DNA of 64,000 nucleotides from Psychrobacter sp. UBA5136 (GTDB lineage Bacteria > Pseudomonadota > Gammaproteobacteria > Pseudomonadales > Moraxellaceae), in NCBI RefSeq assembly GCF_002414005.1, contig NZ_DHYG01000066.1, positions 1 to 64,000 on the forward strand, in the 5' to 3' direction. The stretch's first letter is position 1; each line of letters begins with the position of its first letter. The notes under the pieces were generated by a model. The model saw only the letters and a program-made list of their open reading frames with translations. It searched no databases and was not told the origin of the DNA. Shown piece by piece: positions 56,331-64,000 of this stretch. Made by a program: the position numbers and the translations under genes.

Positions 56331-58826
56331 CTATTTAGTCTTACGCGGCGGTAAGCCCGTATGCTGAGTTTGGAAGTTACCTTTACTGACTCGCTCGCCA
56401 TTTTTACCCGACGTATTTTTACCCGACGTATTTTTACCCGACGTATTTTTGCCCGAGGTATTCTTTGCCGCGCTGGCACTATTTTTGCTACGTTTGACCG
56501 AGTCATTACCGAGGCGGCTATTCTTTTTACGCGCCGATTGATAGCTGTCTTGCGCCGCGTCGCGACCTTCTAAACTGGCGTTAAATGGCGGAATTAAGCA
56601 GCCGCGACCTTTACCAATCAAATCACTGCGTCCCATATCTTGCAGCGCTTTACGTAGCAAGCCCCAGTTTTTTGGATCATGGTAGCGCAAGAAAGCTTTA
56701 TGTAGTTTACGCTGTTTACCAGATTTGACGATATCCATGTCGCCGCCCTCGCGGCTGACCTTGTGCAGTGGGTCTTTATGAGTATGATACATGGTGGTCG
56801 CAGTCGCCATTGGGCTTGGATAAAACGCCTGCACTTGGTCAGCGCGATAACCATGACTTTTTAGCCACAGCGCGAGGTTCATCATGTCTTCATCTCTGGT
56901 ACCGGGGTGGGCAGCGATAAAGTATGGAATCAGATATTGCTCTTTGCCCGCCTCAAAGCTGTACTGCTCAAACATGGCTTTAAACTTATCGTATGAGCCC
57001 ATGCCAGGCTTCATCATTTTTGACAAAACCGCTTCTTCAGAATGCTCAGGGGCAATCTTTAGATAGCCACCGACATGATGGCTGACCAACTCTTTGACAT
57101 ATTCAGGGTCTTTTACCGCCAAGTCATAACGCAAACCTGAGGCAATGAGGATTTTTTTCACGCCTTTAATATCACGCGCTTTACGATATAGCTGGGTCAA
57201 ATTGCTGTGGTCGGTAATCAAGTTGTCGCAGACGTCAGGATAGACACAAGATGGCTTACGGCAGTTTTTTTCAATGGTTTCATCTTTACAGTTGAGGCGA
57301 TACATATTGGCCGTTGGACCGCCAAGGTCGGAGATAACGCCGGTAAAGTTTGGCGCGGTATCACGAATCGCTTCGACTTCACGCAAGATAGAATCTTCTG
57401 AGCGGTTTTGAATAATGCGGCCTTCGTGCTCGGTGATGGAGCAAAACGTACAGCCGCCAAAACAGCCGCGCATGATATTGACCGAAAATTTAATCATATC
57501 ATAAGCAGGGATGCGCGCGTCGCCATAGCTTGGATGCGGCAGACGCGCGTACGGCAAATCAAAAACGTAATCCATCTCTTCGGTCGAAAGCGGAATCGGT
57601 GGTGGATTGAGCCAAACGTCAATCGAGGTGTGCGAGTTGCCAGCGCCGCTACTATGACGCTGCACCAAAGCGCGCGCGTTACCGGGATTGGTTTCAAGAT
57701 GCAAGATACGGTTGGCATGAGCGTACAACACTGGGTCAGCTTTGACGTGCTCATAATCTGGCAGGCGAATCACTGTTTGTTCGCGCGGCGGCATTTTTAG
57801 TTTATGCTTACGCGCGGTCATCGGTTTGTCTGTTTTTATCTTGTCAAAACCGCGCAATTGCACCACTTGTGTGTCTTCATCGACTTGGTCAGCATTTAAG
57901 ACTTTATTGGTTACAGGTTCGGCGACAAAACCTTGATATTGTTTCGCATATTGCGCTGACATGCCTTGCCCAACGGGTGAAGCGCTAGTCTTATCTTGCT
58001 CGATTGAGCACTGATCAACATCTTCCGTCATTACATACGGGTTGATAATCGGATCAACACGGCCAACGGTATCGACATCATTACTGGCAACCTCGGTCAT
58101 GCCCGCTTGCCAATGGCGACGGGTCGGGGTCAGTAAATACGCTGTACCGCGCAAACTGCTCATTTGCTCAAAGGTGTAACCTTTTGACAAACCATGCACC
58201 ACATCGACGATGGCGCGCTCGGCATTTCCATAGAGTAAAACGTCGGCGCGGGCGTCCATCAAAATACTACGGCGGACTTTATCCGACCAATAATCATAAT
58301 GAGCAATACGGCGCAAGCTGCCCTCAATGCCGCCCAAAATAATCGGCACATCGGGATAGGCTTCGCGGCAACGCTGGCTATAAACGATGGCGGCGCGGTC
58401 AGGACGTTTGTCCGCCACGTTACCCGGCGAGTACGCGTCATCGCTACGGATTTTTCGGTCAGCAGTATAGCGGTTAATCATACTATCCATGTTGCCGGCG
58501 GTCACGCCATACGCATAGACAGGTTTACCAAGTTCCATAAAGGCGTCTTTACTTTTCCAATCAGGCTGGGCAATGATACCGACGCGAAAGCCTTGCGCTT
58601 CTAATAAGCGGCCGATAATCGCCATGCCAAAGCTTGGATGGTCGACATAGGCATCGCCTGAGATGATGATGACATCACAGGCGTCCCAGCCCAAATCGTC
58701 CATCTCTTTGCGGCTCATTGGCAAATAAGGCGCAGGCTCATAGCAGCTCGCCCAATGTTTGTCGTAGTCATAAAGTGGTTTGGTGCCCTGTTTAAAGGCG
58801 GTGCGAGCGATGGTATCGGCAGACAT
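56331..58826 (-). CDS. YgiQ family radical SAM protein
   Basis: The 831-residue iron-sulphur protein has an N-terminal YgiQ domain (residues about 20-350) containing [40 protein letters not shown] and [17 protein letters not shown]. The radical SAM core carries [19 protein letters not shown], with Cys455, Cys459 and Cys462 as the [4Fe-4S] ligands. The extra Cys-rich stretch [16 protein letters not shown] follows. The reaction is unknown; the older name UPF0313 is often used. The basic C-terminal tail contains four near-perfect NTSGK repeats encoded by a 15-bp tandem repeat (56404-56463). Monocistronic. Confidence 0.93.
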   Translation of the reverse strand: MSADTIARTAFKQGTKPLYDYDKHWASCYEPAPYLPMSRKEMDDLGWDACDVIIISGDAYVDHPSFGMAIIGRLLEAQGFRVGIIAQPDWKSKDAFMELGKPVYAYGVTAGNMDSMINRYTADRKIRSDDAYSPGNVADKRPDRAAIVYSQRCREAYPDVPIILGGIEGSLRRIAHYDYWSDKVRRSILMDARADVLLYGNAERAIVDVVHGLSKGYTFEQMSSLRGTAYLLTPTRRHWQAGMTEVASNDVDTVGRVDPIINPYVMTEDVDQCSIEQDKTSASPVGQGMSAQYAKQYQGFVAEPVTNKVLNADQVDEDTQVVQLRGFDKIKTDKPMTARKHKLKMPPREQTVIRLPDYEHVKADPVLYAHANRILHLETNPGNARALVQRHSSGAGNSHTSIDVWLNPPPIPLSTEEMDYVFDLPYARLPHPSYGDARIPAYDMIKFSVNIMRGCFGGCTFCSITEHEGRIIQNRSEDSILREVEAIRDTAPNFTGVISDLGGPTANMYRLNCKDETIEKNCRKPSCVYPDVCDNLITDHSNLTQLYRKARDIKGVKKILIASGLRYDLAVKDPEYVKELVSHHVGGYLKIAPEHSEEAVLSKMMKPGMGSYDKFKAMFEQYSFEAGKEQYLIPYFIAAHPGTRDEDMMNLALWLKSHGYRADQVQAFYPSPMATATTMYHTHKDPLHKVSREGGDMDIVKSGKQRKLHKAFLRYHDPKNWGLLRKALQDMGRSDLIGKGRGCLIPPFNASLEGRDAAQDSYQSARKKNSRLGNDSVKRSKNSASAAKNTSGKNTSGKNTSGKNTSGKNGERVSKGNFQTQHTGLPPRKTK
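56404..56463. repeat. 15-bp tandem repeat in the ygiQ-like gene
   Basis: Four units of TTTTTACCCGACGTA (the last slightly diverged) encode N-T-S-G-K repeats in the protein tail. Copy number is likely to vary among strains. Confidence 0.9.
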
Positions 58827-58863
58827 GAGCGGACCTGTTAATAAGAAAATGGCGCTAAAAAAT

Positions 58864-58893
58864 AGCCGTTATTGTCATTTATTAACAACGGCT
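58864..58893. repeat. Imperfect inverted repeat upstream of ygiQ-like gene
   Basis: AGCCGTTATT / AACAACGGCT can pair over about 7 bp at the base, within 70 bp of the start codon of the minus-strand gene. Possibly part of its promoter or leader. Confidence 0.35.
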
Positions 58894-58996
58894 GATTTAA
58901 AAGCGCTCATTTTAACATGAATTGCGCTCAGGATGTGATAAACGCTGAGAAAGGATTTACGATAAGTTATTGATAGCGTAAGGTAAAATATCTGAT

Positions 58997-59464
58997 TTAA
59001 TCGAGCAAAATTTTTGTGCCACTCTTGGTAAAATTCATCACAAACTGGCTTTTAAAGCTGCGCACGTTATTTTCGTAGGTGAGCAGCTTGCGCGTAAACT
59101 CATGATAATCATTCATGTTTTTGGCATTAACCATAAGCATAAAATCGGCATCGCCTGATACTTCATAGCAGCTCATTACCCGCGCCTGATCGTGCATCAA
59201 GCGTTCAAATCGATGCTGCATTGAGGTATTCGAGCGTGACATCTCTATCATCACCACCGCCGTAAGCCCGTAGCCGACCTTGTTTGGATCGACGATAGCG
59301 ACTTGTTTGGTAATCACACCGTTGTCTATTAATGCTTGAATACGGCGCTGGGCGGTGGCAATGGAAACATGTACGTGTTCTGCCACCGTTTTTAACGGCA
59401 ACGTCGCATCGTCCTGTAGCAAATTTAAAATGGCTTTATCGGTATCATCTAAGATATAGCTCAC
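58997..59464 (-). CDS. Lrp/AsnC family transcriptional regulator
   Basis: The 155-residue regulator has an N-terminal winged HTH (LDDTDKAILNLLQDDATLPL, then VAEHVHVSIATAQRRIQALI, residues 22-46). The C-terminal RAM/AsnC effector domain contains YGLTAVVMIEMSRSN and MSCYEVSGDADFMLMVNAKN, where SGD-x-D is the family's ligand-contact region. This subclass often controls an adjacent amino acid transporter or enzyme. It is divergent from a RarD/EamA transporter (59755), a common pairing, so that gene is its likely target. Its effector is unknown. Confidence 0.92.
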   Translation of the reverse strand: MSYILDDTDKAILNLLQDDATLPLKTVAEHVHVSIATAQRRIQALIDNGVITKQVAIVDPNKVGYGLTAVVMIEMSRSNTSMQHRFERLMHDQARVMSCYEVSGDADFMLMVNAKNMNDYHEFTRKLLTYENNVRSFKSQFVMNFTKSGTKILLD

Positions 59465-59754
59465 AGTATCCCATCCCTAAAGAATCACAGCGGTTTAAAC
59501 ATTATTATAAATATTACCGCATTTAACTTAATAATAAGAAAATAATTAGATAATGGAAATTATTTTGATAAATTTATTCAAGAATCTTTTTGTATAGAAA
59601 TAATATTTCATAACACCTCAGTAAAATAGACGCTATTAATTAAAGCTTAGCAATCAAAACCTAGCAACGAAAGCTTACTAATAAATCCAGCTAGTAAAAA
59701 TAAAAAAATAATCGCTAAACCTTCTAACGTCTATTTATATTTACGGTACTTATT
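59465..59754. promoter_or_regulatory. Divergent regulatory region Lrp-type regulator / EamA transporter
   Basis: 290 bp, very AT-rich, with repeated motifs AAAGCTTA/AGCTTAGCAA and CTAGCAA around 59641-59690. Such AT-rich repeats suit Lrp-type multi-site binding, but no site can be defined from one sequence. Confidence 0.45.
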
Positions 59755-60777
59755 ATGTCTAATTCAACGCTATCTAATTTCTCTACTAATATGCTCGCAG
59801 CTACAGTTTCGCGCTTGCCGTTGCCTGCTGTTTGGACGGCAGGTAGCGCGCAGCAACGTACATTTATCATGGGCGTGGCCTTGGCAATATTATCAAACGT
59901 ATTGTTTGGTGTGCTTTATGCCTATAGCAGTTTTTTAGCGCCGCTATCTGGCACGCAAGTTTTTATCTGGCGCATCTTAGCGATGTGGGTAGCACTCATT
60001 GGCTATTTGCTCATCAGTGGGCGCTTAGGTTTACACATTGGTAAGTTAAAAGCACTGCAAACGGTGAAACAGCGGGCATGGTTGTTATTACCAACGCCGA
60101 TATTTCTCAGTCAGTTTTGGCTGTTTATGTGGGCGCCCGTCAATGGTCAAGGCGTGCAAACGGCGATGGGATATTTTTTATTTCCATTGATGATGGTGGT
60201 TTTTGGCTGCGTCTTATTTGGCGAAAAATTAAGCCGTCTCCAGTGGTTAGCCGTTGCCTTTGCTGCTGTCGGCGTGGGAAGTGAGATTGTGCGCACACAA
60301 AGTGTGTCTTGGGCGACGTTGTGGGTTTGCGGAATGTATCCTATTTATTATATTTTACGCCGCCTGCAAGGTATCGACGCGATTACAGGATTGTTGGTGG
60401 ATTTGACCATCTTTGCTCCCTTTGCAGTAGCTTATTTATTTTTGTTTGCGCCGAGCAGTTTAGGATTGGTTGGCGGCTCTGGCTTTTTTATCATGATGCT
60501 GGCAGGTTTAGGCGTACTTAGCGTGCTAGCGATGAAAACCAATGTTGATGCCAGTCAAATGCTGCCCGTGAATGTCTATGGCATGATGAGTTACTTAGAG
60601 CCAGCGTTATTGTTTATCTTAGCAATCACCGTCTTGGGCAATCCGTTTGAATCGGCGATGGTTTATAGCTATGGTTTGATTTGGCTAGGAATTGCTTGCC
60701 TAATTGTCCATGGGGTCCGTCAATTACGCCGCGCGCATAAAAAGACGCAAATTAAAGAAACAGCTCAAACGCTTTAA
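59755..60777 (+). CDS. rarD: EamA/RarD family transporter
   Basis: The 340-residue polytopic membrane protein of the drug/metabolite transporter superfamily has about ten hydrophobic helices. Signature segments are ALAILSNVLFGVLYAYSSFL, VFIWRILAMWVALIGYLLIS, PIFLSQFWLFMWAPVNGQGV, and GYFLFPLMMVVFGCVLFGEK, which match RarD. The substrate is unknown. The 40-residue N-terminus before the first helix is Ser/Thr/Ala-rich. Its position divergent from the Lrp-type regulator suggests amino acid or metabolite export under its control. Confidence 0.83.
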   Translation: MSNSTLSNFSTNMLAATVSRLPLPAVWTAGSAQQRTFIMGVALAILSNVLFGVLYAYSSFLAPLSGTQVFIWRILAMWVALIGYLLISGRLGLHIGKLKALQTVKQRAWLLLPTPIFLSQFWLFMWAPVNGQGVQTAMGYFLFPLMMVVFGCVLFGEKLSRLQWLAVAFAAVGVGSEIVRTQSVSWATLWVCGMYPIYYILRRLQGIDAITGLLVDLTIFAPFAVAYLFLFAPSSLGLVGGSGFFIMMLAGLGVLSVLAMKTNVDASQMLPVNVYGMMSYLEPALLFILAITVLGNPFESAMVYSYGLIWLGIACLIVHGVRQLRRAHKKTQIKETAQTL

Positions 60778-60821
60778 ACGTTGCTGCGCTAAATTAATAA
60801 GTTCAATTTAACAACCACATA

Positions 60822-60861
60822 AAAAAGGACGCTTCAACATTATGCTGAATCGTCCTTTTTG
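60822..60861. terminator. Bidirectional terminator rarD / smpB
   Basis: The stem AAAAAGGACG / CGTCCTTTTT contains an inner TTCA...TGAA pairing, between convergent genes. Confidence 0.85.
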
Positions 60862-60894
60862 CGTTAGATCAAAATCAATTGCTTACAATACCTT

Positions 60895-61371
60895 TTAATC
60901 CAAATGCTGCTTAAAGCCGCGCTGCTTATCACGTTCCCAGTCGCGGTCTTTTAACGTTTTACGCTTATCGTGCTGTTTTTTACCGACGGCAAGCGCAATC
61001 TGGCATTTCACCAATGAATGTTTCCAGTAGCAAGATAATGGCACGCAGGCATAGCCTTTTTGATTAACCGCGCCCATGAGTTTTTCGATTTCGCGGCGAT
61101 TGAGCAGCAGCTTACGGGTACGGATGCTATCTGGACTGACATGCGTTGAGCTTGAAAGTAGCGGCTGAATATGCGCGCCAAACAAAAAAGCCTCGTTATT
61201 ACGAAAAATAATATACGCTTCGGTAATGGTCATTTTGCCGGCACGAATGGCTTTAACTTCCCACCCTTGTAGCTCAAGCCCTGCCTCAAAGGTTTCTTCA
61301 ATAAAATACTCGTGACGCGCCTTTTTATTGGCACAGATTTGATTATCGGGTTTTTTTGATTTTTTTGACAT
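60895..61371 (-). CDS. smpB: SsrA-binding protein SmpB
   Basis: tmRNA partner in trans-translation, which rescues stalled ribosomes. The 158-residue protein has [57 protein letters not shown], and the basic C-terminal tail [19 protein letters not shown], which are SmpB hallmarks. The tmRNA gene itself is not visible in this window. Start at ATG 61371 with an adjacent GGAGAAAT-like ribosome-binding site. Confidence 0.97.
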   Translation of the reverse strand: MSKKSKKPDNQICANKKARHEYFIEETFEAGLELQGWEVKAIRAGKMTITEAYIIFRNNEAFLFGAHIQPLLSSSTHVSPDSIRTRKLLLNRREIEKLMGAVNQKGYACVPLSCYWKHSLVKCQIALAVGKKQHDKRKTLKDRDWERDKQRGFKQHLD

Positions 61372-61567
61372 AATTTCTCCATAAGGACTTTTATATACGT
61401 GGTTTGTATAACTTGTCCCTGTCTAACTGTTCCTCATCCTAGCCCTTTAATACAGATATTTTTTGCCTATGAAGAGGGATGAGTCGAACCGACTATTGTA
61501 GCAAAGCGCACGGCGAAAAGGTAAATCGGCTGTTAGGACAAATGTAGCAGATAAGTAGGAAGTTTGA

Positions 61568-62128
<561 letters not shown>

Positions 62129-62160
62129 TATACAGTAACTAATATTCAATTTAATGGTGA

Positions 62161-62460
<300 letters not shown>

Positions 62461-62463
62461 AAC

Positions 62464-63786
62464 ATGACGATAACGCAATCTTTAACGAGCAATCTTCCAG
62501 CGAACGACTTTGACCAACAGCACCTTTGGCATCCCTATGCCAGCTTGCCGCCTACTTATCCAAATATCGTGATTGACCATGCCGAAGGCGTTTATATCTT
62601 CACCGAAGATGGTACGCGCCTGATTGATGGGATGTCGTCATGGTGGGCAAGCGTGCATGGCTATAATCACCCAACGCTCAATGCAGCGATGATGGCACAA
62701 TTGGGCAAAATGGCGCATGTGATGTTTGGCGGCTTAACCCATCAGCCGGCGATAGATTTGGGTAAAAAACTGCTTGCTATCGTACCAAAAGGCCTTGAGG
62801 CCATATTTTATGCCGACAGCGGTAGCATTGCCGTCGAAGTGGCGCTAAAAATGGCGCTGCAATATCAAATCGCGGCGGGGTTTGCACAAAAAAATCAGTT
62901 TGCTTCAACGCAATCAGGCTATTACGGCGATACATGGCACGCCATGAGCGTCTGTGATCCCGTTACGGGCATGCATAGCCTCTATGGTCAGCAATTGCCG
63001 ACGCAGCATTTCGTCTCTGCGCCGCCGTTGGGATTTGAGCGCGAGATTACCCAAAGCGTACGTGAAGAATTAACGGCATTTTTTGCTAAATATAGCCATA
63101 AGCTTGCCGGATTTATTATTGAGCCGATTATTCAAGGCGCAGGCGGGATGCGCTTTTATAGTCCGGAATATTTGCAGCTATTACGGCAATTGTGTGATGA
63201 GCATAACGTGCTATTGATTGCCGATGAAATCGCCACTGGCTTTGGGCGTAGCGGCAAACTGTTTGCTTGCGAGCATGCTGGTATCAGCCCTGATATTATG
63301 ACCATTGGCAAAGCACTGACGGGTGGCTATATGACCTTTGCCGCGACCTTGTGTACGCGCAAGGTCGCCGATACCATTCACCACAGCAAGTATCCGGCGC
63401 TTATGCATGGTCCCACTTTTATGGGCAATCCTTTAGCGTGCGCGGTTGCTTGTGCATCGATTGATTTAATTTTGTCCTACGACATCGAAGCACATACAGC
63501 AAATATGCAAGCTATCATGGAGACGCAGCTTGCGCCTGCAGCGATGTTGGCTGGTGTAAAAGAGGTACGTTGTTTGGGCGCCGTTGCTGTGATTGAATTG
63601 GATGAAGCGGTTGATATGCCGACTTTTCAAACATTGCTCATTGAAAATAGCATTTGGGTGCGACCGTTTGGAAAACTGGTTTATATCATGCCGCCTTATG
63701 TGATTAGCGATGACGAGCTGTCGACGTTATGCCAAGCGCTTTTAGACGTGGTGCGCACGTATTTAACCATGCAAGAGCAAGGTTAA
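62464..63786 (+). CDS. bioA: Adenosylmethionine--8-amino-7-oxononanoate aminotransferase
   Basis: Makes 7,8-diaminopelargonate in biotin synthesis using S-adenosylmethionine as amino donor. The 440-residue PLP enzyme has DQQHLWHPYASLPPTYPN, DGMSSWWASVHGYNHP, YADSGSIAVEVALKMALQY, SGYYGDTWHAMSVCDP, ADEIATGFGRSGKLFACEHA, and the PLP-lysine block MTIGKALTGGYMTF with Lys283. HGPTFMGNPLACAVACAS is the typical BioA signature. The start at ATG 62464 lies 4 bp after the ferredoxin stop. bioD follows after 20 bp, so bioA and bioD form an operon. Confidence 0.96.
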   Translation: MTITQSLTSNLPANDFDQQHLWHPYASLPPTYPNIVIDHAEGVYIFTEDGTRLIDGMSSWWASVHGYNHPTLNAAMMAQLGKMAHVMFGGLTHQPAIDLGKKLLAIVPKGLEAIFYADSGSIAVEVALKMALQYQIAAGFAQKNQFASTQSGYYGDTWHAMSVCDPVTGMHSLYGQQLPTQHFVSAPPLGFEREITQSVREELTAFFAKYSHKLAGFIIEPIIQGAGGMRFYSPEYLQLLRQLCDEHNVLLIADEIATGFGRSGKLFACEHAGISPDIMTIGKALTGGYMTFAATLCTRKVADTIHHSKYPALMHGPTFMGNPLACAVACASIDLILSYDIEAHTANMQAIMETQLAPAAMLAGVKEVRCLGAVAVIELDEAVDMPTFQTLLIENSIWVRPFGKLVYIMPPYVISDDELSTLCQALLDVVRTYLTMQEQG

Positions 63787-63806
63787 AAACAAGGATAAAT
63801 TAACTC

Positions 63807-64000
63807 ATGAGCGTGTTATTTATTTCAGGTATTGATACCGACATTGGCAAAACTTATGCGACGGGTATGTTGGCAAAGGCGCTCATGCAGCAAGGCGTGA
63901 ATGTCATCACCCAAAAGCTGGTACAAACAGGCGTTAGTGTCAATTCAGACAATGGCGAGATGAATATTGCTGACGATATTATTGTTCATCGTCGATTGAT
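63807..64000 (+). CDS. bioD: Dethiobiotin synthetase, 5' part (cut by window edge)
   Basis: The first 64 codons are present: [20 protein letters not shown] contains the P-loop GIDTDIGKT typical of BioD (usually GTDTDVGKT), followed by [20 protein letters not shown] with the Lys-x-V-x-T-G region. It would ligate CO2 to diaminopelargonate with ATP. AAGGAT at 63791-63796 is its ribosome-binding site. The rest of the gene lies outside the window. Confidence 0.92.
   Translation, partial: MSVLFISGIDTDIGKTYATGMLAKALMQQGVNVITQKLVQTGVSVNSDNGEMNIADDIIVHRRL

Noticed and set aside
56404..56463. CRISPR-like spaced repeats
   Set aside because: Units are directly adjacent 15-mers without spacers, lie in frame inside the YgiQ-like gene, and no cas genes are present.

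Overview
The window looks like chromosomal DNA of a gammaproteobacterium of the Moraxellaceae, most probably Psychrobacter. This is inferred from the moderately AT-rich coding sequence, very AT-rich spacers, the smc-zipA-ligA order, a rubredoxin-reductase-like flavoprotein of Acinetobacter type, and the presence of both a homodimeric-type and a monomeric NADP-isocitrate dehydrogenase. Almost everything is ordinary core metabolism. I see no rRNA, tRNA, CRISPR array, prophage or complete insertion sequence.

Layout. 0-5 kb: slyD (minus) with a cluster of 3' hairpins, an M61 peptidase, a DUF305 lipoprotein with a duplicated domain, and an RluE-type pseudouridine synthase. 5-10 kb: icd and the monomeric IDH gene, convergent, with a small K+ channel between them. 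10-18 kb: a gene-free stretch of about 0.9 kb, a COG3146 acyltransferase, ubiC, glyA, gltS, proA and a small low-complexity lipoprotein. 18-25.6 kb: a histidine/arginine-type ABC importer with one ATPase, three tandem paralogous binding lipoproteins and two permeases, followed by a fumarylacetoacetate-hydrolase-family gene. 25.8-32 kb: an alpha/beta hydrolase, hslO, and a complete gltIJKL glutamate/aspartate importer. 32-33.5 kb: the rubredoxin-reductase-like gene.

34-43 kb is a leucine/isovalerate degradation cluster: acyl-CoA synthetase, mccB, methylglutaconyl-CoA hydratase, mccA, HMG-CoA lyase and isovaleryl-CoA dehydrogenase. Together these convert isovalerate or isovaleryl-CoA to acetoacetate and acetyl-CoA. 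The carboxylase is biotin-dependent. birA lies just beyond the cluster, and bioA and a truncated bioD end the window. CoA synthesis is represented by coaX and coaD.

44.9-54 kb: a TSUP permease, a DUF4298 protein, a long smc, zipA and ligA. 54-56 kb is the most accessory-looking part: an unrecognised, very AT-rich gene and two small lipoproteins, one resembling a C-type lysozyme inhibitor. 56-64 kb: a YgiQ radical-SAM protein with a repetitive tail, an Lrp-type regulator divergent from a RarD/EamA transporter, smpB, coaD, a 2[4Fe-4S] ferredoxin, bioA and bioD.

I did not find an obviously new biological system. The signals most worth a second look are: a family of imperfect palindromic repeats (two full copies and one half copy), one of them inside the leucine cluster; a 15-bp triplication covering the gltL ribosome-binding site and first codons; the triple binding-protein ABC operon with intergenic hairpins; the 54-kb orphan gene; and several hairpin-rich leaders.
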